Source: a virus
Virus record (IMG/VR): IMGVR_UViG_3300024346_009227
Location: 1 to 64,000 of that record
Reading direction: 5' to 3' (one strand)
DNA length: 64,000 nt
Position numbers and translations under genes: made by a program. This document shows, in pieces, positions 41,582-49,929 of this stretch (within the stretch, counting starts at the first letter, position 1; each line of letters opens with the position of its first letter). The notes under the pieces are model-generated. The model saw only the letters and a list, made by a program, of their open reading frames with translations, was not told the DNA's origin and did no database searches.

Positions 41582-42577
41582 ATGCATCCTGCATTAAGTA
41601 ATATAATAAGGTCATCCACTAGAAAAAGTGGAGATAGACTTAAGATACTTACATTTTCAACTCACGAAAGATATCAGTCTAATATGGCTAATATCAATGC
41701 TGATTTTTGGGTTATAAATAATCCAAAGATTAAGTCTTGGAATACTCAATATGCAGAAATACCAAAAAACCATAAGATACTAAATGATATAGAAAAAATA
41801 TCTGATATTCCAAATTATCTTAATTTTGATGCTATTCTAAGCCATGAAAAATTTATGCAGTTTGATATAGCTTTAACCATATCTAGACATTTACATATAC
41901 CCTTAATATGTTTAGAACATATATGCATGACACAAGCAAGAACGCCACTAAAGAAAAAGATTGGTAATACAAACATATTTATTTCTGAATATTCTGTAAA
42001 ATCATGGGATTTTAAAGGAGAACATGAAGTTATAAATCATGGAGTTGATACGAAAGTCTTTAATAATAAAAAAATAAAAAGAGAAAATAATATTTTAAGT
42101 GTTGTTAATGATTGGCAAAATAGAGATTATGAATGTGGATTTACATTATGGCAAAATATAACAAAAGATATGCCAGTAATTGTAATTGGCAGCAATCTTG
42201 GGCTTTCTGAACCAGCTAAAAATATCGATGATTTAGTCAATGGTTATAATAGATCTAGCATATTTTTAAATACATCAATATTTAGTCCATTGCCAACCAC
42301 TTTAATAGAAGCTATGGCATGTGGGTGCTGTGTTATTACTACTGCAAATGGTATGTGTTCAGAAATAATAAAAAATGGCGTAAACGGATTTATTTCAAAT
42401 GATGAAAATGAACTCAAGTCTTTCTTAAATAATTGTTTAAAAAATCCTTCTTTATGCAGGAAAATGGGTGATGAAGCAAGAAAGACAATACTTGAAAATT
42501 TTTCTTTAGAATCTTTTACGAATAGATGGAATGAAGTTTTACAAAAGGCAGTAACCAAAAACTGGTGGGAATTATGA
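41582..42577 (+). CDS. GT-B glycosyltransferase (family 4 type)
   Basis: 331 aa. It starts immediately after the phoH stop. The N-terminal half has KILTFSTHERYQSNMANINA and LICLEHICMTQARTPLKKKI, the linker FISEYSVKSWDFKG, and the C-terminal domain RSSIFLNTSIFSPLPTTLIE with AMACGCCVITTANGMCSEII. The family 4 E-x7-E appears as SPLPTTLIEAMA, retaining one Glu. Substrate unknown. Heads the second glycan cluster. Confidence 0.86.
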   Translation: MHPALSNIIRSSTRKSGDRLKILTFSTHERYQSNMANINADFWVINNPKIKSWNTQYAEIPKNHKILNDIEKISDIPNYLNFDAILSHEKFMQFDIALTISRHLHIPLICLEHICMTQARTPLKKKIGNTNIFISEYSVKSWDFKGEHEVINHGVDTKVFNNKKIKRENNILSVVNDWQNRDYECGFTLWQNITKDMPVIVIGSNLGLSEPAKNIDDLVNGYNRSSIFLNTSIFSPLPTTLIEAMACGCCVITTANGMCSEIIKNGVNGFISNDENELKSFLNNCLKNPSLCRKMGDEARKTILENFSLESFTNRWNEVLQKAVTKNWWEL

Positions 42578-43053
42578 AAATAAATATAGGAATACCATTC
42601 TTTAAAGAAGATGTCGAGGACAGTGAGTTTACATATATAAGCCCATTTCCAACATCGTCTGAAAGTGTTTTATATTGTCATTATCAAGATTTAAGTAAAA
42701 TTGCAGATGATGGTGAACTAGATGCTATTTCCTGCAAAAGAGTTTTAAATTTTATAAGTCATTTAGAAATAAAAGATACTATTAAACATTGGTGCAAAAA
42801 ATTAAAGCACGAAGGAAAATTATTTTTATTTTTTGAAGATATTATTGAATTATGCAGATTAATAACAATTGGATCTATTAAAGAACAAGATATTTCACAA
42901 TATGTTTATGGCGGTCAAGAAGAAGGATGGAACTTTAAAAAATCTGGATTTACAATACCTTTTATAAAAAATATACTTGTAGAAAATGGTATGATAATAG
43001 AGAATGTTAAACTTGACTCATTTTACTGTTATATAGAATCAAGGAGAAAATAA
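42574..43053 (+). CDS. shortened SAM-dependent methyltransferase-like protein
   Basis: 159 aa. The central part (AISCKRVLNFISHLEIKDTI and KHWCKKLKHEGKLFLFFED) matches the second half of class I methyltransferases, the E/D-x-x-H-F/L-S-H region and the GG-x-L strand, but the glycine-rich SAM-binding motif I is missing. It is therefore degenerate or a non-catalytic remnant that still binds a sugar or protein partner. ATG 42574 has GGTGGGA upstream; it overlaps the upstream stop by 4 nt. Confidence 0.58.
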   Translation: MKINIGIPFFKEDVEDSEFTYISPFPTSSESVLYCHYQDLSKIADDGELDAISCKRVLNFISHLEIKDTIKHWCKKLKHEGKLFLFFEDIIELCRLITIGSIKEQDISQYVYGGQEEGWNFKKSGFTIPFIKNILVENGMIIENVKLDSFYCYIESRRK

Positions 43054-43874
43054 TGCTAGGAAGTGTTCATACATCATGTAAAGATTGTATTTTTGCTATT
43101 TATTCTGATAAAACACAAACGGACTGCTCTTTTGATAAAATAAAAAAGCTTAAAGAAAATGGTGTTGCTGTAGATGAATCATTTGATGATGAAAAAGAAT
43201 TTTTTGTAATTAACAATCATGCTTGTATGACATATAGACCTCCAATTTTTTTAGAAGGAAAAACATTTGAAGAAGCAAAGCAGAGTGCTAGAGATAGATG
43301 TTCAGTTAGAATTGGTTGTTTAGTTATGATAAAAGAAAATCAGGAAAATTTAATTAGAATTATAGATAGCATTTGCAATCAAACCAAACAATTTAGTGAA
43401 GTAATTTTTTGTGCCAATCCAGAAGTTCAACCATCAAAAATAATGAAACTTCTTAATGATAAAAAAGTTACATTTAAGTGGTCTATTAGACATATACTTG
43501 ATAGTGAATATATTGGTGATGTTTCTATAAATGTGGCAATGCAAAAAACAAATTGTATATATATGTCTGTTTTTACTTCAGACTTTATTATTCCAAATAA
43601 ATTTGTAGAAGAAATTGATATTGCATTAAATGATGATATGCAAAGATTTTTATTGTTAGAACCAATTGATTCTAAAAATAATGGTCTTACCTTTCAATCT
43701 TTTATATTTAATTCCTTGCGTGGAAATGAAGAGGCTGTTCTTGATGATGATTCAGAAAAGTCGGCAAATAGCATTATTGAAAAAATAAAATATGTGGCTA
43801 CAACTCAAAACCTCACTTCCATGATTAAAAAGTGTGAAGATATATGTCCATGCATAGTAAACAGCCAAGAGTAA
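43053..43874 (+). CDS. GT-A-like protein with N-terminal cysteine cluster
   Basis: 273 aa. The N-terminus has HTSCKDCIFAIYSDKTQTDC, like small metal-binding segments common in phage proteins. A GT2-like core follows (RIGCLVMIKENQENLIRIID and FSEVIFCANPEV) but the DxD is not evident, the corresponding site reading FTSDFIIPN. The protein may be an inactive or unusual family 2 member, or a fusion of a zinc-binding head with a sugar-binding fold. AAGGAGA precedes the ATG. Confidence 0.5.
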   Translation: MLGSVHTSCKDCIFAIYSDKTQTDCSFDKIKKLKENGVAVDESFDDEKEFFVINNHACMTYRPPIFLEGKTFEEAKQSARDRCSVRIGCLVMIKENQENLIRIIDSICNQTKQFSEVIFCANPEVQPSKIMKLLNDKKVTFKWSIRHILDSEYIGDVSINVAMQKTNCIYMSVFTSDFIIPNKFVEEIDIALNDDMQRFLLLEPIDSKNNGLTFQSFIFNSLRGNEEAVLDDDSEKSANSIIEKIKYVATTQNLTSMIKKCEDICPCIVNSQE

Positions 43875-44617
43875 CTGTAGTTGTACCAAATTACAATTAT
43901 GGTCGTTGGATAGAAAGCTGTTTAGATAGCATAGCTAATGATCCGTATGATAGCAAAAGCATTGTAGTTGTTGATGATGGATCTACAGATAACTCAGCAC
44001 AAAAAGTATATAATTTAATAACTAATCCAAAACCATTTTTAGAAAATGAAATATCTGGAATAATTGGAACATATAAAGATTATAATTTTAAAATAAAATT
44101 AATTGCTGCAAATGTATCTAGAGGCCCATCAGCAGCTAGAAATATTGGAATAAAGTCTTGTTTTAATGAAACAGATTTCTTTTCATTTATTGATTCAGAT
44201 GACATGCACATTTCTGGGAAAATAAAAAAAACAGTTAAAAAAATGATTGAGCATCAAGGTTATGTTGGAGTTGTATATTGTGATTATGAAAATTTACATG
44301 TAGATAAAAATAAAGTTGATCAACAATATAAAGAACCATTCTGTTTAGAGAGATTGCTTTTGGAGTGCATAATTCCACCACATAGTTTAGTTGCCAAGTA
44401 TGCAATTGAAGAATCAGGTTTTTTTGACGAAGAAATGCGTGTGGCAGAAGATTATGATTGGTGGATAAGAATAGCTAAAAAATTTGTTTGTTATCATATA
44501 CCAGAAAAATATGTAATCATGAGAACAGGAAAACATAATTCTTCTAATACAGTAGAAGAAAATATATGGGTTAAAAATTGGGCAAGAATAAGAGACAAAA
44601 TAAGTAATGGCTCATAA
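43844..44617 (+). CDS. family 2 glycosyltransferase
   Basis: 257 aa, GT-A: RVTVVVPNYNYGRWIESCLD, SIVVVDDGSTDNSAQ (nucleotide-binding DDGS), GPSAARNIGIKSC, FFSFIDSDDMHIS (DxD) and an acceptor-side EEMRVAEDYDWWIRIAK, where ED is the catalytic base motif. All standard GT2 elements are present, so active. Starts inside the previous gene (31-nt overlap). Confidence 0.9.
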   Translation: MSMHSKQPRVTVVVPNYNYGRWIESCLDSIANDPYDSKSIVVVDDGSTDNSAQKVYNLITNPKPFLENEISGIIGTYKDYNFKIKLIAANVSRGPSAARNIGIKSCFNETDFFSFIDSDDMHISGKIKKTVKKMIEHQGYVGVVYCDYENLHVDKNKVDQQYKEPFCLERLLLECIIPPHSLVAKYAIEESGFFDEEMRVAEDYDWWIRIAKKFVCYHIPEKYVIMRTGKHNSSNTVEENIWVKNWARIRDKISNGS

Positions 44618-45293
44618 ACTTGGCGTTGTTATATTAGCTGCTGGCCTTGGCAAAAGAATGAAGGCATATGGTCCTAAATCGGCTATTGGTATATCTTCAG
44701 ATCAAACAGTTATAGGTAGACAAATAAGTATAATTCAATCATGTTTTCCAAAATATGAAATAACTGTAATAGTAGGCTTTCAAAAAGATAAAGTATTAGA
44801 AAAAATGCCATCTTTAATTTCATATATAGAGAACAAAAGCTATGAATCTACTAATACATCAATGTCTGTTAATTTAGCTTTAAGTAGAAATAACTATTCA
44901 AAACTTTTAATAATTTATGGCGATCTTGTTTTTACAGATGAAATATTTAAGGAAACGCCAAAAAATAATTCTTGGGTTGCTATAGATAATGAAAAAAATC
45001 AAAGGTCTATGGAAGTTGGAGTTAATGTAGTTGATAATAATGTGGTTCATTTTTCCTATGGCGTAAGTCCAAAGTGGGGGCATATAGCTATGCTTACTGG
45101 GAATGAACTACTTCTTTATAAAAAAATAACAAATAACGAAAGATCACATAAGAAATTTTGTTTTGAAATTTTTAATGAAATAATAGATCAATCTGGTATA
45201 TTCAAAGCTCATAGAAACAACAATTGGAAAATGGTTGAAATAGATACTTCCAAAGATATAGATAGAGCAAAGAAACTAGTGAAAAGAGGCTAA
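44607..45293 (+). CDS. sugar nucleotidyltransferase (MobA/IspD/GlmU-like)
   Basis: 228 aa. The signature LGVVILAAGLGKRMKAYGPK (L-A-A-G-x-G-x-R-M...PK) is that of NTP-transferases activating sugar-1-phosphates; LLIIYGDLVFTDE holds the metal-binding Asp and the C-terminus ends WKMVEIDTSKDIDRAKKLV, typical of this group. It would make an NDP-sugar or a CDP/CMP-alcohol. With the GHMP-kinase-like gene at 46820 it points to a dedicated sugar-activation step. GTAATGG overlaps the preceding gene by 11 nt. Confidence 0.85.
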   Translation: MAHKLGVVILAAGLGKRMKAYGPKSAIGISSDQTVIGRQISIIQSCFPKYEITVIVGFQKDKVLEKMPSLISYIENKSYESTNTSMSVNLALSRNNYSKLLIIYGDLVFTDEIFKETPKNNSWVAIDNEKNQRSMEVGVNVVDNNVVHFSYGVSPKWGHIAMLTGNELLLYKKITNNERSHKKFCFEIFNEIIDQSGIFKAHRNNNWKMVEIDTSKDIDRAKKLVKRG

Positions 45294-45294
45294 G

Positions 45295-46161
45295 ATGAAT
45301 ATTCTTTGTGTTCATGGAGAACAATTAAACATAGAAGAATTCTCAGGTTGGGGTAAGGCTTTTATATCTTGTGGACATGATTTCTTATTTATTAAACAAA
45401 AAGAAAAATCAATTTTAGATGCTTTTTACGAAAAAAAACCAGACTTATTTATTACATGTGAATCAGTATTTGATAGAGCCACAAAAAAAGCAATAAACCT
45501 TTATCCAAAATGCAAGGTTGTTATATTTTATAAAAACATATCTTTTTTACAAAACAAAAACTTTCATGAAAATGTTTATTGTTTTAATCAATTTGATCCA
45601 TCTATAGATATCTATCCTTTGCTCAAAGGAAAATCAAAACCAAATTTAATTTCTGACATTAATTATGTAGGCGAATATATAGATCATGATGACAATGTTA
45701 TTTTAAATACGCTTTCTGAAAATGGATTTGTTGTTAAGGTATGGGGAGATAAGAAGTGGCCTTACAGACAGTACTTAGGTAAGGCAAAGGAAAAGCTAGT
45801 TAAAGACATTATAATGTCATGTTCACTGTCTATTTCCTCTGATTTATTTTCTGGTGAAATTTGGCCTTTAAAGGTGTTCGCATCTGGAAAACCATGTATA
45901 CTGTATAGATCGGCTAAGACTAAAGATTTAATAGGTGCAGATAACTTTAATTATGAAGATGAAGAATCGTTTTTTAAAGCTATTATCGACTTGCTTCAAA
46001 ATCCAGATTCTTTAAATGACGAAGTAGAAAGAATAAATAAAGATGTAAGGAATAATCATACATCACATAATAGAGTAGCAAAACTTTTTAATCTATTGGG
46101 TATGGAACAGGAGTCAGATAAATGTCTACTGGAACTAAAGAAAATTCTAGAGAAGTATTAA
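45295..46161 (+). CDS. CgeB/GT1-like glycosyltransferase
   Basis: 288 aa. The C-terminal half has LVKDIIMSCSLSISSDLFSG, then WPLKVFASGKPCILYRSAKT and the IIDLLQNPDSLNDEV segment of CgeB-like family 1 glycosyltransferases. The N-terminal half (ILCVHGEQLNIEEF, KKPDLFITCESVFDR) is a Rossmann-like domain. It lies 1 nt after the nucleotidyltransferase stop and overlaps the next gene by 40 nt. Acceptor unknown. Confidence 0.75.
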   Translation: MNILCVHGEQLNIEEFSGWGKAFISCGHDFLFIKQKEKSILDAFYEKKPDLFITCESVFDRATKKAINLYPKCKVVIFYKNISFLQNKNFHENVYCFNQFDPSIDIYPLLKGKSKPNLISDINYVGEYIDHDDNVILNTLSENGFVVKVWGDKKWPYRQYLGKAKEKLVKDIIMSCSLSISSDLFSGEIWPLKVFASGKPCILYRSAKTKDLIGADNFNYEDEESFFKAIIDLLQNPDSLNDEVERINKDVRNNHTSHNRVAKLFNLLGMEQESDKCLLELKKILEKY

Positions 46162-46826
46162 GTGTAAATTTAGGTTTTGTCAAATCTTCAGATCATCTTA
46201 GAAAGTGTTTGTGGTGGATAACTAGAGACTTTACTAATACTACCTTAAAAGTAATTATAGCCATAGAAGACAATGAAACATCTAATGATATAATAGATGT
46301 TTTAGAAACATATTCAACAAGATGTTCTTGGATTGTTATTAAAACTAAACCAGAACATTTAATAGAAACATATAACTTAAAAACATATCAACAATCAAAA
46401 AGTTTAGCTCATAAAATATGCGATAAGTTTTGCACTAATAAAAAAATAATTGCAAGTCCTCAGATAATTTATGGCAATAATTGCTTCAAAGAATTTGCAG
46501 ATCAAATAAACAATGATTTTGTAAATACAATGAATTGCTATTCAATGCCACCATATGTTCAAGTTGGTCTTATGGATGCCTCTTCTAATCTTTCAAACTT
46601 TTTAATGAAAGAGTGTTTTAAATTCCCAATATACAATTTTGAATATCCAGCAAAAATAGCTGATTATACAGTTAAGTCGTTTTATAAAACCGAAGAAAAT
46701 AAAGAAGTTAAATTTTTAGATTTTAATTGTTTCTTTTTAGAAACAAATGATTCTTGCCCACAAATAGATGTTGAGCCTAACGAATCTACAATAGAACAAA
46801 GCAGTATTGTGGAGTGGTTATGTTAG
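46122..46826 (+). CDS. GT-A-like protein of uncertain activity
   Basis: 234 aa. The N-terminal half (REVLSVNLGFVKSSDHLRKC, LKVIIAIEDNETSNDII) has the look of a family 2 core with the usual VVPxYN and DDGS replaced. A TSASPQIIYGN-type segment replaces the DxD. Probably a degenerate glycosyltransferase or glycan-binding protein. GGAG lies 8 nt before the ATG, so it is likely translated. Confidence in family low. Confidence 0.5.
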   Translation: MSTGTKENSREVLSVNLGFVKSSDHLRKCLWWITRDFTNTTLKVIIAIEDNETSNDIIDVLETYSTRCSWIVIKTKPEHLIETYNLKTYQQSKSLAHKICDKFCTNKKIIASPQIIYGNNCFKEFADQINNDFVNTMNCYSMPPYVQVGLMDASSNLSNFLMKECFKFPIYNFEYPAKIADYTVKSFYKTEENKEVKFLDFNCFFLETNDSCPQIDVEPNESTIEQSSIVEWLC

Positions 46827-47560
46827 CATTTAAAATACCAAAACCAATAACTATAATCGGTGATCATACTAATAGAGCAATTAGTTTTGCATCATGTAAT
46901 TTTTGTACATGCATTAACTTTAATACTATAATTGAGCAAAAAGAACCATGTGATTCAACATTAAAGGTATTAAAGTATTTAAATTTACATAAAACTTTTG
47001 AGAAAAATATAATTATAAAAGATCTTTATCCCAATGATGACTTTGCTAAAGTTCAATCTGCTGTATTTGGTGGGTTAAATTATTTAACAATTTCAGATCA
47101 TCTTTGGTTTTCAATAAAGCTTAATTATAAAAAAGAATTTTTTGACCATATTATGCTTTATGAAATAAATAAAGATTTTTTTGAATACGATAAATCTATA
47201 GCTAAATCATTTCATAAAATGGACAACCTTGAAAAGATGGTTGGTGATTTTTATGATGCATATCAAGAAAACAATTGGTTGTTTTTAGGACAATTAATAA
47301 ACTCCTACTGGAAAATAAAAAGAGATATTGATCCAGCATCTAAAAACCCATACATAGAAAAACTCTATTCTGATTGCAGATTGAATGGTGCAATAGGTGG
47401 TAAAATGGATGGTTCTTTAATGTTGTTATTTGTAAAACCAGAAAATCAAGATTCAATAAAGTCAATAATGAAAGACCATGTTCAAATAAATAGTGGTTTA
47501 GATTTAACTGGCATAATTCATGAGGAACTATTCAGTGGAAATAGCAATTGTTGTAAATAA
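46820..47560 (+). CDS. GHMP kinase-like protein, reduced
   Basis: 246 aa. The C-terminal DCRLNGAIGGKMDGSLMLLF resembles motif 3 of GHMP kinases of the heptose-7-phosphate kinase (HddA) subgroup (GAxGxKxxGxGxGG-x-L-L-F). The N-terminus ITIIGDHTNRAISFASCN is a weak match to the G-D-H/GE-H-T start. The ATP-binding PxxxGLGSS motif is not seen, so a catalytic kinase is doubtful; a truncated or diverged relative is likely. Paired in the cluster with a nucleotidyltransferase, as in NDP-heptose synthesis. ATG 46820 has GGAG upstream. Confidence 0.5.
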   Translation: MLAFKIPKPITIIGDHTNRAISFASCNFCTCINFNTIIEQKEPCDSTLKVLKYLNLHKTFEKNIIIKDLYPNDDFAKVQSAVFGGLNYLTISDHLWFSIKLNYKKEFFDHIMLYEINKDFFEYDKSIAKSFHKMDNLEKMVGDFYDAYQENNWLFLGQLINSYWKIKRDIDPASKNPYIEKLYSDCRLNGAIGGKMDGSLMLLFVKPENQDSIKSIMKDHVQINSGLDLTGIIHEELFSGNSNCCK

Positions 47561-47993
47561 AATAAGATTTAGCCAGCTTTCTTATCTTCTTACTAAACAG
47601 TCAGAAGACAACAACTTAATTGTATTTTCTCAAAGAGAATACACTATTAACGCAAACAATGGATTTTCTATCTGTATGATGTATGATTTTTGGAATTATA
47701 AAGGCAAGAACATTGTTGCTACAGATATAGATTCATGTAAACTTATCTTAAAAAACCCATCTGTAAAAAGTTTTTATTTTTATGTTTGGGATTTAGAATG
47801 GATTAGGTTTGAGTCTTTTGATTATGAAGACATTCAACAAATATATGGTAATAGCAAAATTAAACTAGTTGCTAGAAGTGATAGACACGCATTAGCGATT
47901 GAACAAGCATGGAATAAAAAATGTTTGGTGGTTGAAGACTTTAAATTAAGCGAAATATTTAGGAGCGATAAAAATGAACCAGTTAACGCATGA
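47535..47993 (+). CDS. hypothetical protein, GT-B N-terminal-like
   Basis: 152 aa from a GTG at 47535, which has GAGGAA 7 nt upstream; an in-frame ATG at 47520 would add 5 residues without a visible ribosome-binding site. It looks like one Rossmann-type half of a GT-B enzyme (VEIAIVVNKIRFSQLSYLLT, MYDFWNYKGKNIVATDIDS, IKLVARSDRHALAIEQAWNK) with no C-terminal donor domain. It may be a remnant or a partner subunit of an adjacent glycosyltransferase. It overlaps the next gene by 20 nt. Confidence 0.5.
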   Translation: MEIAIVVNKIRFSQLSYLLTKQSEDNNLIVFSQREYTINANNGFSICMMYDFWNYKGKNIVATDIDSCKLILKNPSVKSFYFYVWDLEWIRFESFDYEDIQQIYGNSKIKLVARSDRHALAIEQAWNKKCLVVEDFKLSEIFRSDKNEPVNA

Positions 47994-48738
47994 GTATCTA
48001 ATAGAACATTATGTGCAACAACTTAAATCTACATATCAAATAGCAGAAGAATTTGGCACATACCCCAACAAGGTTAGAAGGGCTTTAGTTGAGTTTGGTA
48101 TACCACTTAGGGATAAATCTCAAGCACAAGAGAAGGCTATAGAAACTGGTAGGTGTAAACACCCCACAAAAGGGAAGAAAGCATCAGAAGCAACAAAAAA
48201 TAAGATAAGTGATTCTATAGCTAATGTATGGCAAGAAATGGGTGAAGATGAAAAGAAGAGAAGGGCTGAAATGTCTAGACAGCAATGGGAATCTAAGTCT
48301 GTGCAAAAAGTAGAAGAAATGCAAAAGGCAGCAGCAATATCAGTTAGGGCAGCAGCAGTATACGGATCTAAACTAGAAAAGTTTTTGATTACTGGATTAA
48401 AAAAAGAAGGCTTTAAAGCAGACTTTCACAAAGAATTTTGGGCTATTGACAGAAAACAGCACATAGATATATTTATATCTGATCTTAATTTGGCAATAGA
48501 AATAGATGGGCCAAGTCATTTTAGATCAATTTGGGGTGAGGATATACATAAAAAACAAGTAGCTAGTGACAGTAAAAAGACTGGGTTTATAATAAATGCT
48601 GGAATGAAAATGATTCGTGTAAAAAATATAGATGGAAATAGTTCTGGATTTTATATGAGAACGATCTTGAAAAAACTTTTACATACAATAGACTTAGTGA
48701 AGAATGGTACGAAGGAAAGCTTTTTTGAACTGGAGTAA
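47974..48738 (+). CDS. homing-endonuclease-like protein (HTH, NUMOD3, PD-(D/E)XK)
   Basis: 254 aa with three parts. An N-terminal helix-turn-helix (LKSTYQIAEEFGTYPNKVRR) is followed by a NUMOD3-type DNA-binding segment (KGKKASEATKNKISDSIANV). The C-terminal nuclease resembles Vsr/DUF559 proteins (LEKFLITGLKKEGF, HIDIFISDLNLAIEIDGPSH). D in DIFI and E in IEIDGPSHF are the likely catalytic acids. This combination is common in free-standing homing endonucleases of large phages. It sits at the border between the glycan cluster and the next module. AGGAGCGAT precedes the ATG. Confidence 0.7.
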   Translation: MNQLTHEYLIEHYVQQLKSTYQIAEEFGTYPNKVRRALVEFGIPLRDKSQAQEKAIETGRCKHPTKGKKASEATKNKISDSIANVWQEMGEDEKKRRAEMSRQQWESKSVQKVEEMQKAAAISVRAAAVYGSKLEKFLITGLKKEGFKADFHKEFWAIDRKQHIDIFISDLNLAIEIDGPSHFRSIWGEDIHKKQVASDSKKTGFIINAGMKMIRVKNIDGNSSGFYMRTILKKLLHTIDLVKNGTKESFFELE

Positions 48739-48741
48739 TTA

Positions 48742-49407
48742 ATGTTAGATGAAGAAGAGAATGAAATTCCTCTTAGGACTAGTAGAGATTGGAACGAGTA
48801 TGTACTATCTCATTTTGGTCCAGATGAATTAGCTGATGGAAACCCAACAGTAGATGGTTTAAGAAGGGTTACAGAACTTCTTCTTGGGCCAATTATTGAT
48901 GGAAATGCCAAGGTAGTACAATCACCAACACCTCAGAATGACAATAGATGTGTTGTTGAATATGAAGTTACAGTTCGTATTGGAGAGGAAGTAGTATCGC
49001 AACAAAGTGTGGCTGATTGTTATCCTGGCAATTGTGACCACCGATTTGCCGTCTATTCTTCTGCAATAGCTGAAACTAGGGCTGAAGGTCGAGCATTGAG
49101 GAAACTTCTCAAATTACGCAAAGTAATCGCTGCTGAAGAAGCAGGGCTAGTTCCTCTTGAAGAAACTGGGGTTAATGGTAAAATAACTCCTACGCAGATG
49201 AATTTCATAGAAACTCTCTGCCAAAGAAATGATATCAATGTACCAGCTTATTTGGGTGCAGCAAAGGATTTTAACTTTAATGGAAAGCTTGAAGAAATTC
49301 CATACAAGTCAGCAGTTGCTGTAATATCACATTTGTCTGAAATGCAAAGAAATCAAGCGTCTATTAATGTTAAGTTCAAGGGCTATAACTCTAACTGGAG
49401 GAAGTAA
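48742..49407 (+). CDS. conserved phage protein, possibly ssDNA-annealing
   Basis: 221 aa. It has a central stretch (FAVYSSAIAETRAEGRALRK, then LLKLRKVIAAEEAGLVP) of the type A-x-x-R-A-x-G-R-A-L-R found in some phage Rad52/Erf-like single-strand annealing proteins, plus a C-terminal helix-rich part starting at ITPTQMNFIETLCQR. The match is only by eye, so the role is a suggestion. Neighbouring replication genes and the homing nuclease fit DNA metabolism. TGGAG is 7 nt before the ATG. Codon choice here is slightly richer in G+C than in the glycan cluster. Confidence 0.5.
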   Translation: MLDEEENEIPLRTSRDWNEYVLSHFGPDELADGNPTVDGLRRVTELLLGPIIDGNAKVVQSPTPQNDNRCVVEYEVTVRIGEEVVSQQSVADCYPGNCDHRFAVYSSAIAETRAEGRALRKLLKLRKVIAAEEAGLVPLEETGVNGKITPTQMNFIETLCQRNDINVPAYLGAAKDFNFNGKLEEIPYKSAVAVISHLSEMQRNQASINVKFKGYNSNWRK

Positions 49408-49409
49408 TT

Positions 49410-49778
49410 ATGAAGGCTATCATCCCAACAAAGTTTTGCACAATTGAAATTGATTGTGACTCTGTTAAAGATGTGTTTAGAGAAGTAGGAGGAATCTCCG
49501 AGATCTTTAATGAAGAAAAGTGTGGGTTGTGTGGTAATACAGCAATTATGCCAAAAACACGATCTGTAGAAAAAAACAAGAAAGTTTACGAATATTTTGA
49601 GATGGGTTGCACTAACTCAAAATGTAGGGCAAGGTTGTCTTATGGGCAGCGACAAGATGGTGGTGGGATTTTCCCAGTACGCAAGCTTGATACTAATGGT
49701 AAGCCTGATCGTGAAGCTGGTTCTTATGGTCCACATAATGGTTGGAGCAAATACCGAGGCGAAAACAAAGATGAGTGA
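49410..49778 (+). CDS. zinc-ribbon hypothetical protein
   Basis: 122 aa. Cysteines are arranged KCGLCGNTA and GCTNSKCRARL (CGLC... CTNSKC), a zinc-ribbon. The C-terminus has a Gly/Asp-rich segment (GQRQDGGGIFPVRKLD, NGWSKYRGE). Commonly found in phage accessory regions; role unknown. The ATG follows GGAGGAAG directly and overlaps the next small gene at its end. Confidence 0.6.
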   Translation: MKAIIPTKFCTIEIDCDSVKDVFREVGGISEIFNEEKCGLCGNTAIMPKTRSVEKNKKVYEYFEMGCTNSKCRARLSYGQRQDGGGIFPVRKLDTNGKPDREAGSYGPHNGWSKYRGENKDE

Positions 49779-49929
49779 TGTTGGTATTGATGTTAGCTCT
49801 TTAAAGACTGAAGAGCTTAAAAAAGAACTCCTTTGGCTAGACGGATATGATACCGAATGGTCAAAGGAGATTTCTAAATTAATTAAAGAAGAACTTAAGC
49901 TTAGAGATATTCAAGTTCAACCCACATAG
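49771..49929 (+). CDS. small hypothetical protein
   Basis: 52 aa, MSDVGIDVSSLKTEELKKEL..., a small acidic/basic helical protein. The ATG is inside the end of the previous gene (8 nt). Its 3' end overlaps the convergent minus-strand virion gene by 29 nt, so the two modules meet without a terminator between them. Real, though short, judging by codon use and fit. Confidence 0.5.
   Translation: MSDVGIDVSSLKTEELKKELLWLDGYDTEWSKEISKLIKEELKLRDIQVQPT

Noticed and set aside
88-47993. Glycosyltransferases as a DNA-glucosylation system
   Set aside because: No dCMP/dUMP hydroxymethylase of the T4 or SPO1 type is recognisable in the window, so DNA as main target lacks support; the altered ThyX alone is not enough.
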